Origin: Hirundichthys speculiger
Taxonomy: Eukaryota > Chordata > Actinopteri > Beloniformes > Exocoetidae
Length of the DNA stretch: 64,000 nt
Assembly (NCBI GenBank): GCA_018398805.1
Contig: JAGFBZ010000739.1
Coordinates: forward strand, 896,354-960,353
Direction: 5' to 3'
Shown: positions 41,446-54,137 of the stretch, one piece after another
Numbering within the stretch: the first letter of the stretch is position 1
Layout of the letters: every line of letters begins with the position of its first letter
Notes under the pieces: generated by a model
Seen by the model: the letters and a program-made list of their open reading frames with translations, nothing else
Database searches by the model: none
Told to the model about the DNA's origin: nothing
Position numbers and translations under genes: made by a program

Positions 41446-43780
41446 TGTCTGGGGTTCCCAAACAAACACTGAGTTTATCTCAGCTGTTTGTCTGTGGAAT
41501 TAATTGTCAAATACCTTTAAAGCTGGAACAGTTCACTAATTCAATGTGGCTATGGGATGATGTGTTTTCTGACCGAAGAAATGTTTTCACATTTTTTACA
41601 GCTTTTGATGCCCCCCTTTTGTTTGAGTCAACAATATGAGAAGTAAGGATAATTTCTGAATGTGCTATAACATATGTGGGGTCTTTTAAGGTTTGGGTAG
41701 CCTGATGTAGAAGCTTAAAATTCATCTGAAGAATTTCTGCCCCTAAACCCAACAAAGCAGTTATTTAATCCAACCAAACAAAAGGCTGGAGCTAAAAACA
41801 ATGTGTCTCAGCCTAACCAGACAGCAGAGGAGGAGAAAAGCAAACAGCAACAAGAGCATTGCCTGGTCAGCCATGCCCAAAACCTCACAGGCCGGTCCCA
41901 GTAGGGTGGGGGGGTGCTTCACGCAATAACTCATACAGAAGCATCCAAGAGCCGCCATTCAAAACAACCAAAATGGCAACAGACATGCTAATTATAAATA
42001 AAAGTTTGCATTGAGTTTTTACAGTCAAACTCAGAATGCCTGTAAATGACCGTTCTATCTCTGCTGGATGTTTTTTATTGATACTAGTCTGGTAGACGTT
42101 GAGCTTTCGCCGCATAAGTCATTTCTCAGCCTATCAAATGGTGTCCAGAGGCTGTTTCTTCTGCGTCTATTGATCCCTGGAAACTACAGATTAATGCGGA
42201 GGAACCGAGTCTTAGCATCGAAAGGAAAAGGATTAGAACCGCTGGCCAGACTGTCAACAACTGGACTACTGAACCAAATCTTTGCTTTAAAGCCTTTTAT
42301 TCTTTTCACTCAACCACCGTCCCCTCCTTCCACTTTTTTAAAAATTGATTTTTTTTTTTTTTGGATGTTCTCTTTGGTGTCAAAGTTGAGCGTGTCCATC
42401 ATGGAAAAGCTGTTAACTGACTTTCTATTGTCTCTTTGGCGCCAGCACAATTTCAACACGTTTCACGTCACCGCCACATAATGCATTTTTCAAAAGGTTG
42501 AGGTAATTCCACCCATCATGAGACACTCAATATGTGACTGTTTTCCAGATCGGACAAAAGCCTGCTTTTTTACCATTGTACTGGAATAATAAAGAGACAA
42601 TCTCATTTTTTGTAGTATTTTATTTAAATAAAAAACATGTCAACACTTCAGAGGTAGATTTTTTTTTTCACTTCAAACAGCTTTCTTGAAATCCCGAATG
42701 TTTATTTTTTATTAAAAGCAAAAAAAAGGGAACAGCGAGCGTGTGAGTTGAGCTTTGATTGTCCTGTGATGTGTGTTCCCATAAAGACAGAAATAAGACC
42801 TTCATCCTGAACCCTGCGAGATCAACTTCAAGACCCGACAGACAGAACACAAATTGAACTTCCTACAATACAACACTCGGCAGGACACTTCATCATTAAC
42901 CACCAGACAGCCTAATTAAAGGGATCAGTATAAAATCTGGGGAATACAGCTTGACATTTTAACTGCTCTTAAAAGGGCCTTCTTTACTGGCATGAGTATG
43001 AGAGGAGCTGAGGTTATTATCAGGTCATTATAAAGGATAAAATGAGGGTGGAGGCTTCTCAGCTCACATCTCACCAGCCGTTTAATATATTTTGTCTTGC
43101 TTTGCATGGACTCAAAGTTAAGGGACCAGTCTCAAATTGTGAAACGGCTCTTCTGAGAGTCGATTTAAGTTTCTCTGACAGTTTTTACAACTTACTCCAT
43201 CTCTCTCTTTCATTTTAAATCCCTCTCCCTCCTCCATGTAATGTAACCATTCCCAGTCCACATCTATATGTATATGACACCTTTTGATAGGCATATAATC
43301 AGATTAAATAAGGTTTTTCCTCTGATATCTGATACCATGTGTTGCAAACCTTTCCTTCAGGTTTCATAACAACAAATTACTTTGGTGTGGAGATGCCTGG
43401 ATTGAATCAAGTGTACCATAAACCTATAAATGGCCCTATTCTGGTTGACTAAGGTTTTGCTGTTGATCCTGACAAATAGTCAAGGCGAGATTTTCGCATC
43501 AGCATCAGGGTGGGTCTGCATCATTGCTAAGCCTTTGCACACTAAGTATGGGCTGAGTTAGTGGAGACCCCTCCTGCCCGGCAGGCTGTTAAGGTACGTA
43601 GATTCAAGCTGATACCACAAACACGACATGTCCAACGTCCAAAGCTGGCATGGTGTATGGCGCACTGTCAAATGTACACTGTAAAAATGAAAAAAGGCAA
43701 CTTACTGCATGAGATTTTGGGATCATCTCAATTTTTTTTTTAGGTTTGAAAAAAATGCACAAATACCATAGCTGATTAAT
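41446..43780. other. Single-copy-looking region without recognised genes
   Basis: The 137-codon frame at 42,068-42,481 is of mixed composition without a domain and has T11 inside. T-rich runs at 42,350 and 42,660. I see no transposon ends. Confidence 0.4.
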
Positions 43781-43925
43781 TTAGAGTCACTAATTAGCCT
43801 CACATGCATGTTTTTTTTTTTTTTTCGATGCAAACATGCAAACTCCACACAGAAAGACCCCAGCTGGGCTTTGAACGAGTCGCAAGGCTCGTCGTGTCAA
43901 CCACTAAACCAAGCGTGATGACCCT
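43781..43925. repeat. Fragment of the dispersed fish repeat seen at 5,030 (3' half)
   Basis: 'agagtcactaattagcctca' then 'catgcatg', a T15 run, 'caaactccacacagaaagac' and 'cccagctgggctttgaacga'. The segment continues that repeat past the part present at 5,225 and includes its tRNA-like 'gttcgaacc' region in diverged form. Confidence 0.6.
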
Positions 43926-45029
43926 CAAGTACAACTCCTGCATCTTGCCAACAGATAACGTACGTTTAGACCAACATCTGACGAGACAGTATTTGGTAAA
44001 GTGGGTTGAAGCAGTTGCTTTGGTTCAGTAAACGATGCAATGAAACAATTATTGTTCAGTAAAATATGGTGAGCAGTCAACAGCTGTCAGTTTTACAGTG
44101 TAACGTCTGGATATCATCTGTATTTTATGTGAGGAAAGGAATGCTGTTCAGAATTTTGCAGAGCGGTTATGTAGAGCTGTCGCCCAGCGGATCTCAACTC
44201 TTGACTTGTGAGATGTCATGGTGAGTCTCTAGAGGCTAATGCAGCTCGCACAAGCAAGATCAACAACAACATGCAAGATGAGGACGTTTCTTTGTCAAGC
44301 AAATGTTACAAACTATTTTAGACATCGTTTAATGAATACTGATTGAAATCATTCTGTTCATAAATGCATTGTCCCAAATGAAATGTCCCCATGTACCTAG
44401 ATACATATCAAATCATCTTAGAAGAGTGAGAAAGACGCCCCATAATCCCATAGACAAAGAAATATTTAGATAGAGTCACTAATTAGATTCTAGATTTGAT
44501 GGATAATTTCAATATTCCTTGTCAAACCTGTGCAACACATTCAACCTTTTCTTCAACTTTATCCCTTTTGCCTTTTTTGCCATTGTGGGATTTTTGTGTC
44601 ACTTTCCAAGTAGAACCAGGATCCTTTAAATTCAGCGTACTTTGTGCATATCTTTTCCACATTTTTGCACGTATCTCCCCTCTTCCTCTCTTCCACATCT
44701 CCCATCCACGGCAGGAGCAGCTGGCCTTTAACAGTGGCAGGACTTGCTCATAATGATTTCACCTGTCAAGTGTGATCCTGCCACGTGGCGCTGCATACAA
44801 TGCAGCGCGACGGCCGCCGAGAATTTCAAGTCATCTCTGAGAAATGGCCGACGCAGGCAATGGATCAGAAGACTCGGGGGCTGTCTGACTTATCACTCCA
44901 GCAGAAGCAGACACTATTACAGCCACTGGATTTGCCTGCAGGCCTCCCTCCATTTGCTCATACTATATTCCTACTGTCAGTCAGTTTCTGCTTCTCATAG
45001 CCACTTGCAGTTCCAAAAGAAAAGGTTAA
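43926..45029. other. No recognised gene
   Basis: Frames of up to 137 codons (44,744-45,157) overlap in two plus frames and have no motif. Confidence 0.4.
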
Positions 45030-45178
45030 AGATGGCGTATCATTCCACTACAGATCGTAATGTCGTCTGTAAACATCACAGTAAACAGAGAAACCAGTCT
45101 GACCTCATCTCTCAACCCATCCGTCACAATGTCAAACAAGAAGGGCGTTGGGGCTGATCCTTGGCACAGTCCCACATC
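45030..45178 (-). pseudogene. RTE-like LINE reverse-transcriptase core fragment
   Basis: Minus strand: MDVGLCQGSAPTPFLFDIVT, DGLRDEVRLVSLFTVMFTDD, ITICSG. QGS...PFLF and F-x-DD-I are the RT core blocks of RTE-like LINEs (usually QGSALSPFLF and FADDIVIC), so the catalytic FADD has become FTDD with its aspartates kept. Only about 50 codons are present; the block that follows in the family is the one found at 38,344. Confidence 0.75.
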
Positions 45179-45990
45179 CATCTGATTTATTGAATTAATT
45201 TCAATTACAAGGAATATAAACAGAATGCATGGTTGATATTTGGTCCTTACCTTTGTTAGAGCACACAGAGGAATTTCATTTAAACTCCTCATCTGTAGTT
45301 CTTTCTTGGCTGTACTGCTGCTCTTTTCGCTCTTGTCTGTGGTTATCTTTTCCAAAAACGATGTTACGAGACAGAAGTGATAACGACAGTACATTCCCTA
45401 CACCCACTGGCACGAAAAAATATAGATTTCATTTCCAGAAAAGTGCATTCCCCAAGCGTTTCGGGCACAGTCGTGAGAACACTTTGGTTCAAGACCGACT
45501 CCGCTGTTACTGGAAACAGTGATGCCTTTGAGGGTCATAGCTTTGATGCTTTGGATTGACTTTCTTTTCACCCTCCTGGTAATGAGATTAAACAGGATTC
45601 CCAAGAAAGAAAGAAAGAAAGAGAGAAAGAGTGAGAGAAAGTGTTCTCTTTAAAGTGTTGTTCTACTTCGTGTTCCCACGAGACCAGCCACTGCTGTGAA
45701 CTCACTCACTCCAGTAAATTGTGGCCAACTTGACTCCAGTCTTTTTATACTCCACCTCTTATGTTTCTGGCAGTTTCCATTGACCATAAAGTCAGCTGCT
45801 GTTGCTGAAGTCGCCCTTGCATGCACCTCTTGTCTTTCATCCTGTCAAGTCTCCCGAGAAAAGCTGCATGGAGCGCATTCGTCCACATGTCCTCAACGTT
45901 AGTGGTGTCGCAATAAAGACACAAAATTTGGGATGTGTAGCATTTTATTTAGTGGTTTTGTAAAGTCCAACATATAAGGTACTAACAAAG
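45179..45990. other. No recognised gene
   Basis: A GAAA-rich purine run at 45,602-45,642. Otherwise mixed sequence. Confidence 0.45.
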
Positions 45991-45992
45991 TA

Positions 45993-46698
45993 CAGTGGTA
46001 CCTCTTACGAAATTTCGTAAGTGGAGACGCGTTTTCCATGTAAATGCTCTAATCCGTTCCAAGCCTCCCAACATTTTTTAAAAATTAATTATAACTAATA
46101 CATGAAATGGCATAAAACCTGTAAAAAATACATGTTAGAACTAGAAAAGCACTCGGAGAGCGCAGACCTCCACCAAGCGCAACAATTATCGAAAATTTGA
46201 AAGAGATCCAGAATCCAGGATTTCTTCTGGATCACACCCAAAATGAAATCAGTTCCTCCTTTTCACATTTCCGACAACTCCTGAAAATTTAATCAAAATC
46301 CATCCATAACTTTTTGAGTTATCTTGAACACAGACAGACAGATAAATGCCGGCAAAACCATAACCTCCTTGGCGGAGGTAAAAATTGTTTGTTTACCTGG
46401 TTGCTGGGTTACGCTCATACAGACAAGGGGCCCTCCTAGCCAATGGGATGCCAGGAAGATGCTAAGCGATAGCCAATGGCAGAGCAGCTCGGACGCATCG
46501 CTTTCAAACCGAGATACAGAGCCGACAAGTACGTTTACGTTCGGTAAACTCTGGGAGCTGCGAGTAGCAGCGCTACTGTATTTTTGCCTTTCGTATTCTG
46601 AAATTTCTTTCGTAACAAGAGGCAATATTTTCCCGTTGAGACGTTTCGTAACCTAAAAATTTCGTATGTAGAGACGTTCGTAAGTAGAGGTACCACTG
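45993..46698 (-). mobile_element. Tc1/mariner-superfamily MITE, copy 2 (inverted)
   Basis: Ends CAGTGGTACCTC and the inverse of CAGTGGTACCTCTACTTACG, with TA at 45,991-45,992 and 46,699-46,700. The inside is collinear with the copy at 11,206 in reverse orientation, including 'tgctaagcgatagccaatgg'. The left terminus has a small rearrangement (TTACGAAATTTCGTAAG palindrome). Confidence 0.8.
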
Positions 46699-46700
46699 TA

Positions 46701-48289
46701 CTAACTTTGTTGACGTCTTCTTCTTGACAGACTGTGCGTAGCTTTCCCGTAAGGCCGCCCCCCGCAGTCTAAAGACATAACTGCAGTCAAGGGTTGTCCC
46801 ATTTCTAAGTCACGAGATAGTCCTTACACTTACTTTCAAGTGCAAAGACTGAGGGTTAAGGGAGGAGTTGGAATTGACCCTTACTTTCACTTTCGTTCAC
46901 TCATCAGCTCTGTCATTTAAAAATCTGATCACTTGGGTAAGGAGGTCTACAGATGGTTTGGACAGCCCGATGTCGCTTGCAAAATAAAGATACAATTTAA
47001 GTCTGCGCTCTCCTCTGAAGTAAGGCCTCTCCAGCCCTTTCGCTTGAAATGGCGGGGTTATCACCGCCATCTGCCGGGATTCGTCACCATAGCGACCGAG
47101 CAGACTCGTCTGAGAGATGTGAGAAGAGCGCGACTCATTTACACGCTGAAGTCCACAGAGGTGAAGTCTGTTGCTTCCTGCGGTACTAGAAGCGCGCCGC
47201 CGTCACGTCATGAAGTTTTAATGAGTCTTGAGAAGTCACACTCGCTGCGGTGTTCCCGTGAGGCCAGGCTGTGTTTTCCTCATCCGATCTTAGCCAAATA
47301 GCAACGGGGAATGAAAAGTGAACGGAAGTCAAAGTGAGGAATTAGACAAAAAAAAAAAAGAGCGTTAAAAAGGAGCTGCATCCAAAGCCATGTTTGAAAC
47401 TGAACAATACCGTGTATATGATCCGTCGTATGTACTGTGTACCAGTTATGTAAGTCGCGGATGCCGCATGAGAGAATATACAGCATGTAAGAGTGGAAGA
47501 CACAACCACCACGTCCCTCACCGCCTTTATGTTCAAACACTGGACTGGGATTTGGTTTACTCATAAAAGGATCTGGTCATCTCTTAGGACTCCACAGTAA
47601 CTTATTTGCGAGCTGCAGAATGAATTAACAGTAAGTGAGATGATGTTTATATGGCTCTGAACGACTGCCGTGCTCGCTGTGATCTAGCCATCGTGCACAC
47701 TGAAGGGAAGGACCAGGAACGCATTTATCTTCTGCGCTCACATGGAAGCGTTTATGTGTTTATGTGAGCGAAGTTATAACCTACAAATAACCGTGTGATT
47801 TTAGCTGCATCTGTAGCAAAGCAACACATCAATGATCACTGCTGCGTCCAAAAATCTATCTTCGTTTGGCTGAAATTCTTGTCGGGGACAGTTTTAAAGC
47901 CAAAACTAAGGTTTCAGAAGCACTGAGGATGATCTGACTAAAATTAATTTGCAACACCATCCCAGAAGGGACCGTAGACAAATTAATTTGTTTCAAGTAG
48001 CAGCCAAGAGACAATGCACCGGGATCTCAGTCTCTGCTGTTGAACAGAGAGCTCATTCAATAGGTGTCTTAAAAATCCCCTTGGCTACCTCTTGCTCTCC
48101 ATAATCCCTCCTTCTTCATCATCCTCTGCATTGTTCTGTTTCGTATGTGAATTTTCACAATACCTGGAAGACAAATGGATGAAAGTCACTAAGAAACATT
48201 CTCTACCCTAATGTAGATACTACAGTAGATAGCAAATACTATACTGAAGTATCCATCAATCCCTGTATTTTCTGTAAAGGAAAGCACAT
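46701..48289. other. No recognised gene
   Basis: The frame at 46,933-47,301 (122 codons) has no domain and no homolog known to me. The rest is mixed sequence with an A11 run at 47,349. Confidence 0.4.
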
Positions 48290-48503
48290 TTCCCTTCCTC
48301 CATCCTCACCATGTTCTACAGAGCGTCTATCGAAAGCAACCTGTGCAGCTGCATCACCACCTGGTTTGGGAACTCGACCCTGCAGACAGCTGGGAAGATC
48401 ATCAGGGTTTCTAGCCCCTCCATTACAGACACTTACACCTCTCGCTGCGTCCGCAAGCCACCCACATTGTGGGCGACCCCCCACACACCCTTTTCCCTCC
48501 TGC
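48290..48503 (+). pseudogene. LINE ORF2 C-terminal fragment
   Basis: Plus strand: FYRASIESNLCSCITTWFGN, then IIRVSSPSITDTYTSRCVRK and HTPFSLLPG. The order FYR..IES.L...I..WFG ... R...I.G...PS..D.Y..RC.RK ... H..FSLLPSG is typical of the end of a LINE reverse transcriptase seen in fish; the IVRDPxHP step has degenerated. A hAT element begins at 48,504 within the LLPSGRRYR block, so the rest is missing. Confidence 0.65.
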
Positions 48504-49633
48504 CAGGGCTGGGCAACGATTACGATTTTTAATCATGAATAATCACATTTTTTCCCTGATTAATCACGTTTGATCGCATTGTATATATCAAATAATGAAT
48601 TCAAAAGTAGTGTAAAATGCACTTTTATTTAAATGTTCTGCTGCCATATGATCTAAAGTGTCATAACATTTGTCGTTCAAACACTTTTAACATCAGCACT
48701 TGTCAGTAACACATATTTAGTGTAAATCTCATCTTAAAAAATGTCAAATAAAATAAAGCTTTTGGCCACTGCCAGGGCATTAATGTCATCCTGTTTTTAT
48801 GAAAAAAAAAAGTCTAACAAAAAAAATCCAACAAAATGATTGTGGCTCAGCACAATCAGAACATTAAAACAGGTCATTTCTGAGGTAACAGCAGAAACTT
48901 TTAACGGGGAGTTCAACTTGTCAGTTGTTACAAATAACCTTGTTTCTGTTGAATCCTCCGTCTGGGAGAACTTTAAAATGAAAATGTCCATGTTAAAGTT
49001 CAGTAACTTTACAAATCCGTGTATCATTTATTCTTTCCATTTTCAATTGTGAATCAAAAATTTAAAAAAATTAAAAAGAGACATTTTATTACGTTTTTCA
49101 TTTTTAAATCTAACACAAAAAAAGCCTGTTTTTTTTTTTTTTATTTTAATTTTAGACGGATGAAAAATGAGAAATGAAAAAACGGGCCACAGAACTGAAT
49201 TTGTTTTATAATTGAGGACTGGACTTTCTGTTGTCGTTACACATCTGTGCCACTAGATGGAGCCGCACTGCAGTAACCAGCTAGAGAACAGCAGGACAGT
49301 GAACACATGGAGCAGATCTGATGGAACATGGAGGAATGACGCAAAGGTTTTGTTGCAGTCCAGAATTTTAGTTTTCAAACTGAATAGTTAATATTGCTAC
49401 CTGAGTTGCTACCCGAACTGTAAATTACACAGATTTTTACCGTTCTCCATGTCTGTTTTAGCTTTTCTGCATGTTTTTCCCGCCAATTCTTTTCTGGTTC
49501 CACAGCAGCCAGTAAAAGACTTTTCAAAACAAAAGCATGTGAGTAACATGTGTTAACGCGCGATAAAATAAATGTCGGTGTTAATAAATTAATGAGTTAA
49601 CGTGATAATAACACGTTAACTTGCCCAGCCCTA
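48504..49633 (-). mobile_element. hAT family H2, copy 1
   Basis: Ends AGGGCTGGGCAACGATTA and AACTTGCCCAGCCCTA; subterminal regions are rich in 'attaatcg' on one side and 'gttaacgcg' on the other. The minus strand carries a remnant BED-finger exon (48,840-49,015). No matching 8-bp duplication, so one flank was probably lost. Similar to copies at 54,138 and 56,772. Confidence 0.8.
48840..49015 (-). pseudogene. Remnant BED-finger exon of hAT H2 copy 1
   Basis: Minus strand: FHFKVLPDGGFNRNKVICNN, then TGA, then QVELPVKSF. The first zinc-binding cysteine is present; the second cysteine codon is TGA. FKVLPDG...V.C is shared with the element at 24,105. In copy 3 the same codon is TGC, so the cysteine is ancestral. 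Confidence 0.7.
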
Positions 49634-50424
49634 TTTAGGACACAAACAACCATGAGCGCGAACAACTGAGCATCCTCTCTGCAACTTGTTGCAGGTTTAT
49701 GCTGCTGTAATTACTTATGACTGTACTTAGGGCTGTTACACTTATGTTCACACTGTTTCAGCCAGAACTGCGTACAGGTGAAACATTTTTTATATTTTTT
49801 GTTTTTATGTAGGTGAAACGACAAACTCCACTAAGACTAAGACCATCCATAGAAAATAAGCACCACAGTTTTTCAGTCCCTTTAAATCCTGGCAAGCTTG
49901 GAAATCAAAAGAATTCAAATGATGTGAAATAATGAATTTATGAGCCATTTTTTTCTCTCTAATGTAATCAGGCAACAGTTTGATTAAATTTGTTTTGAAA
50001 GGAACACATTGCTGCACAGATTACTTTGTGTTCTCACCCATATTCTCTGTACATACAATAACCATGTTTTTGACGTCTGGGAAAAAGACTTTAATTAAAG
50101 ATGTGATATTTTTCTTCTTTATTTTTTTTCTCTCCTGCTTTTGGCGGTATTCAACGCAGCCTTGGTGTAGTTTTATGTGCGTAGTTGCAGTTCGCAACAG
50201 AACAGCAGAACAGTACGCACCAAACGTCCTTGACTGGTCGTGCGGGAGAGAAAGGGAATTTGTGAGTCCGAGAGAGAAGGGCAGCAGCACAACTAAGCTT
50301 TTCAAGTTTCAGGACAAGTCTTCAAAGTAGAATCGGATCTTTGCATTCTAATCCCAAATTTAGGTCAAATAGATGAGGATCTCTCTCTTTTCGCCGACCT
50401 ATTACAGGGCCGGGCCCTTCAATC
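49634..50424. other. No recognised gene
   Basis: AT-rich, with two overlapping frames at 49,980-50,330 on opposite strands that lack domains. Confidence 0.4.
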
Positions 50425-50625
50425 TTTTTTTTTAAGAAGACAGAAAAGATCCTGAGGTCTTAATCTGATGACACAACATACAATCCCCTTCCAGAGACAC
50501 GCCATCCCACGACCCACAGGGCTCTAAGGATCCACTGATAACATCCCGGTACCAGACACTCCAGGACACCCTGAGATTCTTTGTCCAGACCCAGTCGGAG
50601 CTCTTTTGAGAGCTCAAGGACGACT
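50425..50625 (+). pseudogene. Tc1-like transposase 3' fragment
   Basis: The minus strand reads 'ctggtaccgggatgttatca' then 'gtggatccttagagccctgt', 'gggtcgtgggatggcgtgtc'. These align in order with the antisense of a common fish Tc1 family ('ctggcaccaagatgttagca' and following, from memory). The match is diverged, no frame is continuous and no ends are found. Confidence 0.45.
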
Positions 50626-52055
50626 TGTTTGTTATTTAGTGGGTAGTCATGTTAAGGTGTGATACGGCTTCTCTGTTGCCTTTAGCGGTGGCTAAAGTGG
50701 CTTTAGAAGACTCGTTTAGTTCAGTTCACCTAAAAGACAAGTTCTTTCAGATTCTTTCGGAGTCAGATTTTTTGCAAACAACAAATCACCCAGCGTCTGA
50801 TCCGTCAAACAGCTAAAGGCCCATTCTGGCGCCACAAAGCCCAACGACATTGCTTGTGTAACTCTTTTGTGATATGTTCTCTCAAGGAATTCACAACGAG
50901 CTGCTGTTTGAGGGGATAGCCGTTTATTCTGCATATACAATAGGAGAAGGGCGGTGAATCAACACGTTGAACATCATGGGCATGCCAGCCTTGCTGCAAA
51001 TAAAAAGAAAGAAGCCTCGTGTTAAGCTAACACGGCTAGCTGCTTGGTCATCGCCGTTTCTTCTCGCGCCAAACATCACACACACACACAAACCCAACAA
51101 CACTCGCACATCAATTTATGTACATGATAAAATTATTAGGCATGGCTACAACATTATATTATCTTTTTGTGCCTAGACACATTACCTCGCTCCGAGTCTT
51201 CATTCCTAACTGAGGATTTCCCACAATTCCCTTTTCCTATTTTTTCTCATAACACTCAAAGCAGACAGCAGAGGGCACTTGTCCCATTTAGCAGGATTGT
51301 TCCTGTCATTTTAACTATGTTACACCTGCATGGATGAGTTTGCAAAATGCCACAGTGAAGTGTCGGGTCCTTAAGCTTAGGTACCACAGGTCGTGGAATG
51401 GAAACGCCGCAACAGCACCTTTGAATCGCCGCCATTGAAGCCAATGACAGTCGTCACACCAGAAGGGCCCGTCCACGCTTCTCCGCCAGAGAAAATTTAC
51501 CCACGGCACATTGAGTTGGCAGGAAGTCAGACGCAAAAACGGCCAAGAGGATCCGTTGAAATCTCAAAATAAAGCATCGATGTTCGGCTCCAACTCTTCC
51601 ATCAACATTATGTGTGAAGACAGTTTTAGAAGAAATTTATCGAGGAAAGGGTCAAAAAGTCAGAAAACACGTTTTATTTGACAGCATGCACGCTTTTTAA
51701 ATCTATAAGTCGAGAAAGATACAAGTCTTTAAATGAGCAGACTCCCGCGCGTCGGTCATGTGATCTCGAAACCTTCGGGTGAGTTCGTTTCCAACTTTGA
51801 TCACAGCAGAATGGGCGGTGCTTGACAGCACTCCGCTCCAAGTTGCTTTCTGTGGGACCCGAAGTCACGCCACAGCTGCTTCGAAACCGGAGCGTGGCGG
51901 TTTTCCGTGTGTTGTGGCCTTCCGAATTTATAAGACGGCATTCGAATATAATATTGTGAATAAATTCTTTTGGAGGCTACAAGTCAACAGTATGTCTCGA
52001 GATGTTGATGCTTGTGCAGCTGTGTACTGGGTGGGGTGGGTGGGGGGAACAAAGG
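50626..52055. other. No recognised gene
   Basis: Mixed sequence with a short CA run near 51,078. A minus-strand AATAAA followed by TGGCGCC (50,832-50,930) hints at an LTR edge but is too weak to call. Confidence 0.4.
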
Positions 52056-52098
52056 GGGTCCCATACAACAAAAAAGGTTTGGGAACCACTGCACTAAT
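52056..52098. mobile_element. hAT right-end fragment
   Basis: 'ggtttgggaaccactgcac' is the inverse of CAGTGGTTCCCAAACC, a common hAT terminus. The left end is not found upstream, so this is a truncated copy of unknown extent. Confidence 0.5.
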
Positions 52099-54129
52099 AA
52101 AGGAACCAGGAGACTAATTCCATACATTGATGGATGCTCAGATCAACGTCTATATTATCCTGTTATTTCTGTTACCCTTCCCTAATGTACCTGGATACAA
52201 CTGGACCTGCTTCCTCCCATCTTTCTTTCTTTCTAGATAAAATGACAATTGCATATCTCAACTTTTAATTTAACACCAGCTTTGTGTGATTTCACCCGCG
52301 TTTCTCGAAGGTCCATTCTTCCGTACCCATCCTCCGTCTTCAATCCTGGAAATGATGAAAATATATGGATGAATAAAGTCCAAAAACAAACTCTGTGTCA
52401 TATACTGAGTGTTTTATTATTATTTGCTAACTAACATAATTTCATCCATTTTCTGTGCATGGTTTTAACTTTTCAGGGTCACGAGGAGGAGGAGGGGGAG
52501 GGAGAGGAGGAGGTTGCTCGGGCCCACCACAGCATGCAAGACATCTGGAATAGTTAGCCGACATGGGCTCGCATATTAATCACATCCAGCCCTTTCATCC
52601 CAGTGGGCTATTTTGAGCATCAACCTGCCCAACCAGCTCAGGTGAACACGTAATGAACAGGTACAGCACGAAGAGAACAGTCGGTCTCAGAGAGCTGGTA
52701 CCCCGCTGGTCTGGGACAACCAACCGCTCTGAGCAGTAACGCCTATCAAACAGTCGTTAAGTCCAGCAATTATTCTTAACAAATGAGTCCAACGCAGAGA
52801 CAATTAGCATCCGTCCCCGGCTTCTATATTCTGCTGCCGGTGCCACAAGGTCATAATACTTTTTCCGGTTTGCCTTGTGGAGGAGATGAGGTTGATGTAT
52901 AGGAGTGTCATCTCAGCTACTGTATGAACTTAATTAGACTCAAGGATGCTGATGGGGAACGAGATCGTTGAGCTGCATGATGGAAGGTGAGCTAAATGTG
53001 GCCGTGACGTAAGAACAAACCTTTTTAGGTTGTTAAGAGATTTTTTAATTAGTTTATCAATTCAAATATTATTTAATAGATGTTTCGGGAGCTGTCTAAA
53101 AGGATTCTTGGACGGTAGCTAATGAGCCCTTGTTTGAATGTTTCTTACAGTTCTGTCGTGGGATCAATTAAAACAAAAACCGAATTGCTCTCATTTTTAT
53201 GTTGAAAAAGAGGAACTTTAATGACACTGAGGCTATTGTGAAATTATATATTTTTCCATCAATAAAAAAACAAAACAAAAATACCACGAGCTGAAATGTG
53301 GAAATTGTAAGTTTCAAAAGTCTCTCGGGGGCTTTGAGGAAGTGAAAAACAAAACAGAGGGCTGGTGTTGCTAGGATACACGCTTTCCACTTCCACGGTG
53401 TAACACTTGTCAACCACACGGCCGCGATGAGCTTGAATGACGGCCGTTAAGTGACATTTCCCCATCCACTTAACATTAGTTACTCACCTCTGAAAATTAA
53501 ATACATTTCTCCTTAATGCCTTTGGAACATCAAGACTAGTTCTCATTTGTGCATTTGGCCCTTCTTTTATCCTAACATGTGAAGTCGACGCGTGTGGTCG
53601 CGGCTGCTAAGTTTAATGCCACAGGGACCGATATTGCCAGTCACAGAAACCCGTGGAGCGCAAACAAGTGGGTTTTGTTCTGGCAGAGAGCTGCAATCCC
53701 TGCTTCTCTGCAAATGTCATCCTGGCAAATAAGTGCGCAGCAAGTGCTCCTTTTGGATTCTTAAAACGAACACCTCCATCACATATTTCATGTGCTGACA
53801 AATAATGAATGCCTTCGAGGTAAGGCGTACTGTTTTTTTTTTTTTTTTTTGTCTATTGAAAGACGCTGAATCTTTCATTTTTCACTTTTTGCTTCTTAAG
53901 CAGGAGCTGGCCTTCATTTTTTTTTTTTCAAACAAAATAATTTCCTTTCTCAGAACCAGACTTTAATTTGAGCATTTTAACTGTCACTATTTATAAAATG
54001 TTGCTTCGGGCAGCTTAAATTTATTGCCAGAGTTGCATATTACACTTAAAGAACATCTGGTCCATCTGATCAGCTCTTAGTGGCAACATCTCATTCTTTG
54101 ATTAGACCTATAAGTGAGACGGAGTAAAT
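52099..54129. other. No recognised gene
   Basis: A GGA-rich purine run at 52,483-52,512 and T runs at 53,833-53,850 and 53,919. No domain-bearing frame. Confidence 0.45.
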
Positions 54130-54137
54130 GAAATAAA

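Noticed and set aside
46720..46930. 'aagggttgtcccatttctaa' and 'gggttaagggaggagttgga' as ends of another MITE
   Set aside because: The two do not form a convincing inverted pair and no target duplication is visible.
46933..47301. 122-codon plus-strand frame
   Set aside because: No domain or repeats, start context unremarkable, no splice signals; composition fits chance.
50832..50930. Minus-strand AATAAA followed about 90 bases later by TGGCGCC, like an LTR end with a lysine-tRNA primer site
   Set aside because: No CA dinucleotide precedes the TGG, the bases after TGGCGCC do not continue the usual primer-site sequence and no LTR start is visible.
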